The translations under genes and the position numbers were made by a program. DNA of 64,000 nucleotides from Dioscorea cayenensis subsp. rotundata (Eukaryota > Streptophyta > Magnoliopsida > Dioscoreales > Dioscoreaceae): positions 21,685,912 to 21,749,911 of the forward strand of contig NC_052482.1 of NCBI RefSeq assembly GCF_009730915.1, given 5' to 3'. The notes under the pieces were generated by a model. The model was not told where the DNA came from. It ran no database searches and worked only from the letters and a program-made list of their open reading frames with translations. Positions 20,501-31,088 of this stretch are shown here, piece after piece. Position 1 is the first letter of the stretch. Each line of letters starts with the position of its first letter.

Positions 20501-23470
20501 GTTGTTATAACCTGGAGATGTTACATTGTCGGTCCAATCTAATTATTAACTACCTCACAGATTTCAAGCCTTTCCAATTCCATTCGCATACTTGCAAATA
20601 TGGAAGAACCAATTGGCCAAGTTTTGGAAAGAACAGAGGTAAGGATCATAGCTAATGAACTGCTTCTTCCATTTTATATGCTGGTTAAGTAATTTGAACA
20701 TTAGATTTTTATTTTTTTCCTTTGGAGAACTTTATTATGCTACTTCTTTATTCACTCAACATAGTTTGAGGTGCACAATTTGGGTATTTGCTGTTGTATT
20801 AATGTCTTTGATTTAAATTCTTTCATATTTATCCAGCTTGCAGATGGTCTAATCTTGGAGAAGACGTCATGTCCCTTGGGTGTTTTGCTAATTGTTTTTG
20901 AGTCACGGCCAGATGCTTTGGTTCAGGTAAAAGTCTGTTCTGTACCTTCCGTATCAGTATTCAGTTTCTTGTGTGTTTGAGGGATTTCTTATAATGTGCT
21001 AGTTAACCTTGATGAAATATCGGCTGTAGTGTGTGTCTGTGTCACCTTGAAGGTGAAGGTGAACACATATGCCTTAAAGATGGGCATGAGTGAAGTACAC
21101 TGTTGGTTTAATACGCCCTTTATATTATTGAAGTTATACTTTGCAATTGATACTTTGATAAGTATGTAATTTTTACTCAAATCTTTTCCTTCTTTATGAT
21201 TAATGCCTCATTCTTTTATCCTTCTGTTTTGGTCCGATGGTATAGATTGCATCTTTAGCAGTTCGGAGTGGGAATGGTCTTCTTCTTAAAGGAGGGAAAG
21301 AAGCCATGAGATCTAATGCAATCTTGCATAAGGTATAGTTTGTTTTGAACAGTCTTTCTTTGTGGTGTTGTACAATTTTACTAATTTTTTACAAAATCTT
21401 TTTATAAATATTATTGTATCTATAATTGTTAGGTTATTACTGGGGCCATCCCATCTAGTGTTGGTGAGAAGCTGATTGGACTTGTTACATCAAGAGATGA
21501 GATTTCTGATTTGCTAAAGGTGAGAATTGTATATAAGAAAGAATTCAACCATGTAATCTATGTTTTCTTGCTAAGCATCACAAAATTTGGCCAGCTTGAT
21601 GATGTGATTGATCTTGTGATTCCGAGAGGAAGCAATAAACTTGTAACTCTTATCAAGGAGTCAACCAAGATTCCTGTTCTAGGTCATGCTGGTAAGATTA
21701 GTAAATCAATGACACTTTTTGTCGACTATATTCATGGCTCTGATTTTTTCCTGTATCATGAGTTATTATTGCCTGCAAAAATGGTTTTTTGAAGATGAAA
21801 GTTGTGTGAAGTTCCAGTTTCTTCTTTGCAGATGGAATTTGCCATGTTTACATTGATAAATCAGCTAATATGGACATGGCGAAGCTCATTGTTGCAGATG
21901 CAAAGTTAGATTATCCTGCTGCCTGTAATGCAATGGTACTTCCTGCCTTATTTTTTTAAAGCTTTGGAACTTCTTCATCCTTGATTTTTTTCTTTGAAAG
22001 ATTATGTGTGTGTGCGTGTGTGTGTGCAGGAAACACTTCTTGTGCATGAGCATCTTCTAAAGACTGAAGAGCTAAATGATTTAATTGTTGCGCTTAGAGC
22101 AGAAGGTGAGATACTGTTGTTATATTTTACAGCACTTCTTTTGAAATTGAATACAACTCTATTAAATACTTCAGATTATGATTACTGCATATTTCAGGAG
22201 TTGTTCTCTATGGTGGGCCTAGAGCAAGTACTGAATTGAAAATTCCAGCTGCCCATTCATTACATCATGAGTATAACTCTTTGGCTTGCACAATCGAGAT
22301 TGTTGATGATGTATTTGCTGCAATTGACCATATACATCGTCATGGGAGGTACTTAGATCATTCTGTCATGTTAATGGTAACTGTGGTGTTACCTAGCATA
22401 GTTATGTTGCTGTATAGTTTTGCCCTACTACATAAGTGATGCTATCGGTCTGATTTGGTAATACCTGAAAAGGGTTTCTATCTTAACAATTTCAACAGGT
22501 CTAAAGCTTCATTATTTTGCACTTTTGTATTGTCTCAGTGCTCATACAGACTGCATAGTTGCTGATGATCAAGAAGTAGCTCAAATTTTTCTTAACCAAG
22601 TTGACAGGTATGTGTTGTCTTCACCTTCGTAAGTGATATACTTGAGTGATGCAATGCTGATTGCTGAAGCCCTTGTGTTCTATTATATTTTTGGCTGATA
22701 GGTTTCTGCATTTGTTGGATTTCTTTATGAATTAGTGGATTCTGTGCCTAATTTCTACAATGATTAACTTGCTGTCACAAATGTTCAGCTTGTTTTCTCA
22801 CAATTCAATACCTGCAACTTTTGTTTTTTAAGCATGCATAGAGAAATTCAACTAATATCTTTGTAATTGGTGATTTAACTAGAACTTTTACAGTACTATA
22901 GTGCATCAAACGACTTTTTTGCTTTTGAAGCTTTATTAAAAGTTTCTAAACATGCTTTCATCATGGCCCAGTGCTAATTTTTCCATGTCTTTTCTGTGCC
23001 ATAAGTTTATTGTGTCTGAGAAAAGCTTGATATCCTTACAGTGCCGCGGTCTTTCACAATGCAAGCACACGTTTCTGTGATGGTGCACGTTTTGGCCTTG
23101 GTGCTGAGGTACGCTTTATTTGGTTATCATTTCCGATATGTCTTGGTTATTTACTCAAGTTATCGATCTTGGTATACATTTTATTGTCTGGAAAAGGTTG
23201 GCATAAGCACAAGCAGAATTCATGCACGAGGGCCCGTTGGCGTTGAAGGACTACTCACCACACGCTGGTATGCTCTTAAACAAGTGTTCTACTAAGCTCT
23301 ATTGGCTTCATATAAAATGAACAACTTGGTGGACAATGCATCACAATTAATTCATACTTAGATCATATTCCGTCATCTTTTGCAATATCCTCAGGATCCT
23401 CAGAGGTAGCGGGCAGTTGGTGGATGGCGATAAAGGGGTTGTATACACTCACAAGAATCTCCCTCTGTAG
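17584..23470 (+). CDS. P5CS: Delta-1-pyrroline-5-carboxylate synthase (bifunctional), with one frame break
   Basis: Twenty exons: 17584-17634, 17814-17885, 17976-18079, 18502-18604, 18751-18912, 19287-19564, 19824-19974, 20167-20332, 20561-20638, 20837-20926, 21246-21332, 21433-21519, 21595-21691, 21832-21935, 22030-22105, 22198-22348, 22539-22607, 23042-23108, 23197-23267, 23395-23470. About 712 residues are expected, as in the family. The N half is glutamate 5-kinase ([37 protein letters not shown], the proline-feedback region); the C half is glutamyl-phosphate reductase with catalytic Cys near 540 (PAACNAME). It makes P5C from glutamate with ATP and NADPH, the rate-limiting step of proline synthesis. 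Exon 8 is 166 nt, one more than a multiple of three: an extra T at 20236-20238 turns EKLIKIEN into a stop. Every other phase closes, so this is an assembly error or a recent null allele. Intron 8 is GC-AG (AAG|GCAAGA). Confidence 0.93.
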
Positions 23471-24001
23471 TGAACCCCTTACCAATTTTCCCTGGTGATA
23501 ATCTATCTGTTTATTTCATGTTGTATAATTTATATGCTGTTTGCCATGAGCTTGTACCTGAAACTCTCAGATTGAATAAATGGCATAATCCACTATGATT
23601 CCCCTGTTGTTTTTTTTCTTTTTTTTCTTCACTTTTTCAATAAATTAGCCCTTTTGGGGTTCCTTTCAAAAAAAAAAAAAAGCTTTATCGTTTTTCTTTG
23701 ATTAGGCTCCTAGTTTTTCTTTTTGTAGTCTCTTTCTCTGTGAGTCTTCTCCTGTAGTTTTTCAGTTCTTCTTTCCTTCAATAAAACAGCAAACAGCTAC
23801 GTAGTAGCTCTTTCTTAACTTTATCGTTGTCAGTTCCGTTGATCTATTATTTAATCAGAGGGTTGAATTCAAGTAAGACAGGCTATTTATAGATCAATGT
23901 ATCATGACCATTACTGATTAAAGATTTGAATATAATCATCCGAAATATATGATCATATATGAACATTTGATCCAGTGAAAAAAGGTTAAGAACCGAGAAA
24001 G
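23471..24001. other. Convergent intergenic region, P5CS and bHLH 3' ends
   Basis: The region holds the 3' UTRs of the P5CS (plus) and bHLH (minus) genes. AATAAA at about 23575 is a likely P5CS poly-A signal. A 13-base A run lies at about 23669. Nothing else is recognised. Confidence 0.45.
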
Positions 24002-25146
24002 CTAGGCAACCGGAGGCCTTAGCACTGGATCCTGAGAAGTATCTAAAGCAGCAGGGTGTATCCATTGCCACATACCCATGGGAGTATTATATGTTGGATA
24101 TGGCAGGGCCTTTGTGCAGGCAGTGAAAGCTGCAGCTTGGACTGAGGCAACTGGATGAAGAGAATGAGGTGCAATGCTGATGGATCTCAGTATCTTCTCC
24201 ATCCTTTCCTTCTCAGCCTTGAGCCTCACCTTCTCATCTCTCAGCTCAACTTTCTCAGCCTGTGAAAAAGTTACAACAATGAGAATGAAATCGAAGGAGC
24301 TTCTTGGTCATGATGCTATGAACACAGGAAATTTCACCTTGAGATTCTTTAGGGAGACTTGGAGTGCTTCATTTGATTCTTTAAGTTTCTGAGCTTCAAG
24401 ACGTAACTGGTTCAAAAGATGATTGGCATCACTCAGAATGGCAACTTTGTCCGCCTTTGCCGGCGGCTTCTTCGGGTCCAAGATAGAGCATAACTCAGCA
24501 AACCTGAAGGATATGCAGAACATTAACTAAATTGGTTGCATTTGTAAGGAGGAGAATCTATTGTTGTGCATTCACACCTATCATTGAGTCTAATCCTTCT
24601 CATTTTCTCACGGCAAGCTTTGGTTGCAGGAGCAGCACAGCAGGACTCCACCCTTGTCCTGCGCATTAGATGCAAAATTCTCATTGCTTTTGACATTTTA
24701 AATAATTTCAGGATGATAGGAAGGAACCGCACATGGAAAAGGAACACTCCAAGTCCATGGCATATACCATCATATATACCGTTTCTTTGTGCAATTATTC
24801 TCCAACAAGCTATCCATTTTCTGTGAAACATCAAACTCAAGAATTGCACTGCATGATGAAAGAAGAATGAGAGGGAAGAGCAAACATTATATTATGATAT
24901 AAAATCTAATAACAATATCAAGTTTGAGCTATGTTTCTCTCTACATCTATCCAATTATCACTTCTCTGCATCCTTATTGTATCCCATGTTTCTCTGAACA
25001 AAGATACAAGATTAGTAATAAAAGAATGGATCATATTGATACCTGGCAACGGTGGCATCAGGCCATATGAAATCCACCAAAGTGTCCTCGTCCTCAAGGC
25101 CATACTCTGCCAACCAACCTCCGTCCAAGTTGTGGTATGATCCCAT
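24002..25146 (-). CDS. bHLH transcription factor, ILR3-like (subgroup IVc)
   Basis: Exons on the minus strand: 25146-25043, 24848-24780, 24658-24578, 24503-24338, 24259-24002; 678 nt, 225 residues. The N-terminus MGSYHNLDGGWLAEYGLED and the acidic stretch after it match ILR3/bHLH105-type factors. The bHLH domain (about residues 64-122) reads SCCAAPATKACREKMRRIRL, LNDRFAELCSILDP, KKPPAKADKVAILSDA, followed by a leucine-zipper-like LLNQLRLEAQKLKESNEALQ. The C-terminus ends in LRPPVA, also typical. IVc bHLH proteins act in the nucleus as dimers and control iron-deficiency responses with URI/bHLH Ib partners; ILR3 also represses ferritin genes. Role in this species is inferred from the family. 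Confidence 0.93.
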
Positions 25147-25245
25147 TTTTTTGGTTGGCCTTTCAGATCCCACAAATTGACAACAAGAGAGCTGAGGCAG
25201 AAGTACTCTTTTCCTTGCCGGATTGGGTCATCAAAACCCATACGC

Positions 25246-25255
25246 TATATATATT
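25246..25255 (-). promoter_or_regulatory. Possible TATA element of the bHLH gene
   Basis: On the minus strand a TATATATAGC string lies about 100 bp upstream of the bHLH start codon. The surroundings are AT-rich, so the assignment is tentative. Confidence 0.35.
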
Positions 25256-26659
25256 ATAAACAAAAAGGAAGCCCAACAACAAGAGGGTGAAATAAAGAGA
25301 GTAATGGGGATTGTGATGACATAGTGAGCACACAGCGTACGTCCACCAATGCACTTGCTTGTTTTCTGGGGGATCAATCAGTATTCGGTGTTACACTGTG
25401 CTACTTATCATGCCTTATATCATGATTTTTTTTTTTTAATTATATTCTACATTTATTCGAGTTATCTTACAGCATATAATATAAATTTGGTTGGTTTAGG
25501 ACGATAAGAAGCATGAGAAAACTTGAAAAGGAATATGCTAATGTGATATCTTACAAGTAAAATGGCAATCAAATCAAGGAAAAAGAGATGCAATGACTCT
25601 CACTTGCTTGTCAGGCTAGCATGCTTCTTTTTTTAGTCCAACATCCATTGCGTAACAAGTTATAAAGTTACCCAAATGGTGTATATAAAAATGGGTGTCT
25701 GGGCCAGTGGCTCCATACTTCTTGTCTTCTTGATGATGATGATGATGATGATGATGATGAGTTCAATCTAGAATGACTCAATCCAGCATGTCAGGGGATA
25801 TTCTTTTTACACTGTTCTGTCATTTTATTTGTAGGTGTACAAAGTTCATGTAGCATGGGTGAGCAGCAGTGTCACAGTGTTGTCTATTTCTTTTTCTTTA
25901 TATCCAATAATTTCAGTTCTGATTTCAGCTCTTTCAGTAAGAAATACCAGTTCATTGTTCATTGAACTTGGCAGCTGCATCACAATCTCTTTCATATATT
26001 TCTGACAGAGCATATGTATATCTATATATATTTTTTAGTAGTCTCTTGTTGAATTGGATTTTTAAGAAACTACACAGCATCATCAGACTCAGCTATGAAT
26101 TTGATTAATTTGTTTATTTGAATTTTCTGTAGTTATTTGAAATATATGGAGTATATACTACTATACAAGACTAGATGTATTTAACTTCTGTCTTTCTTGA
26201 ATTCATTGTAGTTGACATTTGAAATTTACTTTGTACAAAGCGTACAGATAAAAAGTCTTATCAAAATGTGTTGTACTTGAATTGGAATTAATCTGTGTCT
26301 CTTTGAAAGATTTGGAATTTTGCATAGGATCAATGGAAATATGCTTTACGAACTATATATGGATGTCTACTTTTGTATACCAAAGTATGGATAGAAGTCT
26401 TTTTTGAACTAATTGGGTTGAATTTGAAATTTGTGAAGTATATCCAAAGGATGCAATTAATCTGGCTATTTGAATTGGTTGCTATGGATTATATCTTACA
26501 GTTTTGAATTAGTTGTCATTAATTTGAGTATACTCTCCTCTTTCAAAGTAAAACTTGAATTAATTCCTCCAAGAAATATATGACAAAGATGAATACACTA
26601 TCATATATATATATATATATATATATACCTTCTCCTTATCAGAGAGTTGAAGCAGAGAG
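25256..26659. other. Divergent intergenic region between bHLH and receptor-kinase genes
   Basis: Both promoters lie here. A (GAT)n microsatellite occurs at about 25732-25760. A (TA)n tract at about 26602-26627, 35 bp before the receptor-kinase ATG, probably contains its TATA element. No coding segment or transposon ends were recognised. Confidence 0.45.
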
Positions 26660-28472
26660 ATGATGGAGAACTCATTGTCTCTCTTAACCATAATGCTCCT
26701 CATCTCCTGCTTTCTTACTGCTCTGGTTTCTCCAGCTCCTCCCTATTATCTCTCAAGAAGGTCTTCTCTTGTAGTGGAGCAAGATTCAGATATCCTAATT
26801 TCACCAGGCAAGACATTCTCATGTGGTTTTTATAGAGTTGGACTCAATGCCTACACCTTCTCCATCTGGTTCACCAACTCGGCCAACAAGACCATCACCT
26901 GGACAGCCAACCGTGATGACCCGGTGAACGGGCACGGTTCCAGAATGAGGTTGCAGAAGGATGGAGCCTTGGTGCTAACCGATATCGATGGCAGGGTTGT
27001 ATGGGCCACCGACACCAGCTCAACTCAAGCCAACCAAGTTCAGCTCCTTGAAACTGGGAATCTTGTCATCAATGACACCAGTGGTAACATTCTATGGCAG
27101 AGCTTTGATTCACCTACTGACACTCTCCTACCTACACAATCCATCAAGAAAAATAAAAAGCTTGTGGCAAACATGGCTCGAGGATCAGTGTCATCAGGAT
27201 ACTATAACTTATATTTTGACAATGATAATGTCATGAAGATCATGTATGATGGCCCGGAGGTTTCTAGCATATACTGGCCTGCTCCAAGTACCTCCTCTAT
27301 CACTAATAGGTACTTCTACAATAGCAGCAGATATGGTGTTCTTAATACAAACGGAACATTTATAGCCACTGATGGGCTGGTGCTCACTGCTTCTGACGCT
27401 GGTGAAGGGATTAGAAGAAAATTAACTCTGGATTATGATGGTAATCTCAGGCTTTACAGTCTGAATGAGTTGACTGGTACGTGGTCTGTATCATGGCATG
27501 CTCTTCCAAATCTATGTCTGGCTGATGGGCTGTGTGGCAGGAATGGTATTTGTGTTTCTCATACTCAGAAAGCCATGTGTGCATGTCCTTCTGGTTATGA
27601 AATGGAGGACCCTGGTGATTGGGGTAAAGGTTGCAAGCCCAAGTTCAGCATCAACTGTAATGGAGGGCATTCTCAACAGTTGACATTTCTTGAGCTTCCT
27701 ACAACTAGTTTCTGGGGGTCCGATTTCATGTTTGATAATTCAGTTTCACTGCAAGCCTGCAAGGACAAGTGTCTGGCTACTTGTTCTTGTGTGGCTTTTG
27801 AATATTGGATGGGTGGTGGCACCTGTTATTTCAAGAATGGGCTCTTCAATGGGAGAAGTCAACCAGACCATCCAGGCACCATGTACATTAAAGTCCCTCT
27901 GAATGTCATCAACTCCTCTGATCACTTGTCCAGATCACCTGGCCAGTATACCCATGAACTGATATGTAATGTTAATAATGATGTGAAAACTAGTTATTTG
28001 AGAATTAACAGGGGAGGGACTTCCAAATGGTCCTATTTCTACTGGTTCGTGTCAGCATTTGGGGTGATTGAAGTCTTGTTCATTTCCTTCGGATGGTGGT
28101 TCATATACAAGAGAAAGAAGAAACCAACAGCAATTGAGGAAGGCTATAGACTGATCGCCAAACAATTCAAGAGGTTCACATACAGTGAGCTAAAAATGGC
28201 TACAGAGAACTTCAAGGATAAGCTTGAAGAAAGAGGAGGAGGCTCAAGAACTGTATACAAAGGGATGCTGGATGATATGAGAGTAGTGGAAGTTGAGAAG
28301 CTGGATGATGTAATTCAAGCAGAAGATTTCTGGGCTGAAGTGAGAGTGATAGCCAGAATATATCACATGAATCTTGCTAGAATCTGGGGGTTCTGCTCTG
28401 AAGGTTCACACATGTTCTTGGTTTCAGAGTACATGGAAAATGGTTCATTGGACAAGCACCTCTTCTCTGAAC

Positions 28473-28503
<31 letters not shown>

Positions 28504-29107
28504 CTTGTTTGGATGGAGCAAAAGATTTCAGGTTGCAGTAGGGGTTGCAAAAGGGCTGGCTTATCTCCACCATCAGTGTCTCGAGTGGGTGATTCATTGT
28601 GATGTGAAACCGGAGAACATACTCTTAGACAGTGATTTCGAGCCCAAACTAACAGATTTTGGGCTGGCAAAGCTGGTGAAGAGAGATGGAATCCGTTCAA
28701 TGGTTTCAAAGATCAGAGGTACCAGGGGATACATTGCACCTGAATGGGCTTCTAGTCTTCCCATTACTGCAAAGGTAGATGTATATAGCTATGGAGTTGT
28801 GCTCTTAGAGTTGGTGATGGGAAGAAGGGTGTCCTTTAATTGCTGCAATGTAGATGATGAGGAGCTGGAGCTGGAGCTGTTGGGTTTGGTTAAGGTGTTG
28901 AAAGAGAAGCAAGGAAATGGAGAAGATGCATGGATTGATGGATTGGTTGATGATAAACTGATGAATGGGCAGATGAACCAGAGGAGGCAAGCTGCAGCCA
29001 TGGTGAGGATAGCACTCTGTTGCTTGGAGGAGGACAGAACCAAAAGGCCGACAATGAACTCCGTACTCGAGATGCTCACTTCACTTGATGATGAAGATGA
29101 ATCTTAA
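26660..29107 (+). CDS. S-domain receptor-like kinase, ZmPK1 type, intronless; active site altered
   Basis: One exon, 815 residues: signal peptide (1-25), B-lectin domain (about 30-155, with [13 protein letters not shown] and [17 protein letters not shown]), S-locus glycoprotein region (about 190-300), EGF-like and PAN segments rich in Cys (about 285-415), one membrane span (about 458-482, then YKRKKK), and a kinase domain (about 505-795). [11 protein letters not shown] (Asp648) and DFG (Asp666) are intact. Two parts are not: the glycine loop reads [13 protein letters not shown] where relatives have GRGGSGVVYKG, and the beta-3 VAVK lysine is Glu546 (VVEVEKL). An (AAC)10 repeat encodes about ten Asn after HLFSEH. 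It may be a pseudokinase at the plasma membrane. ATG 26660 or 26663 is the start; frame is uninterrupted. Confidence 0.93.
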
Positions 29108-29865
29108 ATCTTCCGATTTTTGTACTGCCAGCGAATTGCTCCACAGTGTACTTAATTTAGATTTACTACTATATATTGCCATGTATTTTTTTGTTTAATC
29201 AATTCAAGTTTGGATTTTTCCTTGTATTATCACGAGTTATATTATATAATAATTTTAAAAATAAAAATTAAAGCAACATAATAAAAGCAATGTGACCATA
29301 ATATAAATTACGCACCGTACATTCTTAGTCGATTTTTTTTTAAAAAAAAAACAATACATCACAAATTTATTAATAAAAAACTAAAGCACATTAGACTCTT
29401 TCACTTGAAGTACATAAAAGATAAAAGCACATAATTAAAGTGCTACAAAAGTGTTAATAAAAATAATGAAATCATCTTGCCCACAAAAAAACGTACTCTT
29501 ACCTTAGTATTAAGTGTATCTTAAATGACAATTAAAATTTTGATTTTAGTTATTTATTTGTTTTTTTAATGAATAATCAACAAATATCTCATAAAAATGT
29601 AGTTATGGTAATTTATTAACTCTTTATAGATTTATTAATTTGGATAAATACCATATAAAACGATTAGAATTGTATTATATATATATATACCTTAAAAAAA
29701 AATTTAGATATTTATCTGAATTAATAAATTATAAAAGGGAAGAAAACAAAATCTTCTTGTTAAAAGTCTTATCAACAGTGTTTGGTAACAACCAGCGTTT
29801 CTTAGAAAAAACATGAGCTCATTTTTAAATTTTAATTAGTGAATGTAATTTTAGCTATGTTTCGC
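29108..29865. other. 3' region of the receptor kinase and AT-rich spacer
   Basis: Contains the receptor-kinase 3' UTR and AT-rich DNA with T8/A10 runs near 29333-29350. No gene or defined element was found before the LINE that begins at about 29866. Confidence 0.45.
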
Positions 29866-31088
29866 TTTTTTTTAAAAAAAAAAAGTTGGATAAACCACTT
29901 CAATTAAAGAAAAAACAAAAATAAGAGTACATCACCCAAAGGGGGAAGAAAAGAGCAGACAAAAACCAGCCACACACCTAAACAAAACAAACCACAAGGA
30001 GTGGCAACCACATACTGACTCAAAGAAGCACCAAAAGCAATGGGAGGAGATCTCCACGGAGATCGGGACACCCCCACCAACTAACCCGTAAGTGGCTCGG
30101 GATCCCCATCGGTGGCACGTCACCACCAGATCCTCCTCACGTGCATCTAAGAACTCCAGTTGCGACGAGATGGGCCGACGTCGCGAAGTCAAGCGTCTCC
30201 CGACTACCCTCAGGTGCTGAAGAGAACCAAAATAAGAGCAGGTGATCAATTTTGTACAGAATAGCGTCAGAAGACATGGTAATAGCATTAAAAATGCAAT
30301 CATTCCTAGCAAGCCAAATCGACCACACAATTGCTTTGACAATAAGATCCTCGGCCAACCGGCGTATCGGTCGATCCCATGACGCCTAATCGCCCCAAGC
30401 AATGATCCGGTCCCTCGGGGCATCCGGAAGCTGGAACAGGCGAGTAAAATACCCCCAAATATGTCTAGTAAATGGGCACCGATAAAAGAGATGATCCACA
30501 GTTTCAATTGCCAAGTGGCACAAGACACACGTCGCAGTAGGAAGACGATTGCATCTCCTACGTTCAAGGTTGTCCATGGTGAGAACCTTATTTTGCCACA
30601 CCAACCAATTGAAGAGATTGATTTTCTTCGGACATAATCCCCGCCAGAAGAAACTCGCCATCAGACATCGATGGCCGCCATCATTCAAGAAGCTATAGAA
30701 GGACTTGACCGAAAAGATACCACTACGTGTGAGCCTCCACCCTTTATTATCCCCACTAGATATCCCAGCCACTCTCACTCTGTCACGAATAGGGATAACA
30801 TCTGCAACTGCTGCGAAAGGGTGATCCTCTAAAAGATACTCCAACTCACGGATAGTACCATTAGCATAGCGTGAGCGCATGAGCGATCGGCGATGCAAAA
30901 ACATAGGGTGCGCTCTCGTTCGACCAGCGGTCTTTCGAGCGTTTACGCCCCGGAATGAATGCCATGGGAGACACGACCCCTAAACGCCGTGAGCGATCGA
31001 TAACCCCTTTTCCGAGTAAGAAATTCTTCTCGAATACCTAGGAGACAAATTCCAACTTGAAAACCCCATAATTAAATCGGACGACATC
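29866..31088 (-). mobile_element. LINE, 3' part (zf-RVT region and tail)
   Basis: Minus-strand reading shows the C-terminal end of a plant L1-like ORF2: VKSFYSFLNDGG, FFWRGLCPKKINLFNWLVWQ, and the finger CVLCHLAIETVDHLFYRC, then a 3' UTR ending GTGGTTTATCCAAC and a short A run at 29873-29866. Frames shift in places, so it is decayed. Upstream coding (minus strand DVVRFNYG at about 31070) continues beyond the LTR insertion at 34051, where GAD precedes the same codons. It is one LINE split by the LTR element. Confidence 0.8.

Noticed and set aside
25732-25760. Regular repeat as a possible array
   Set aside because: Simple GAT microsatellite without spacers.
28377-28709. Minus-strand ORF with a poly-Cys run
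   Set aside because: It is the antisense shadow of the kinase-domain (AAC)n repeat.
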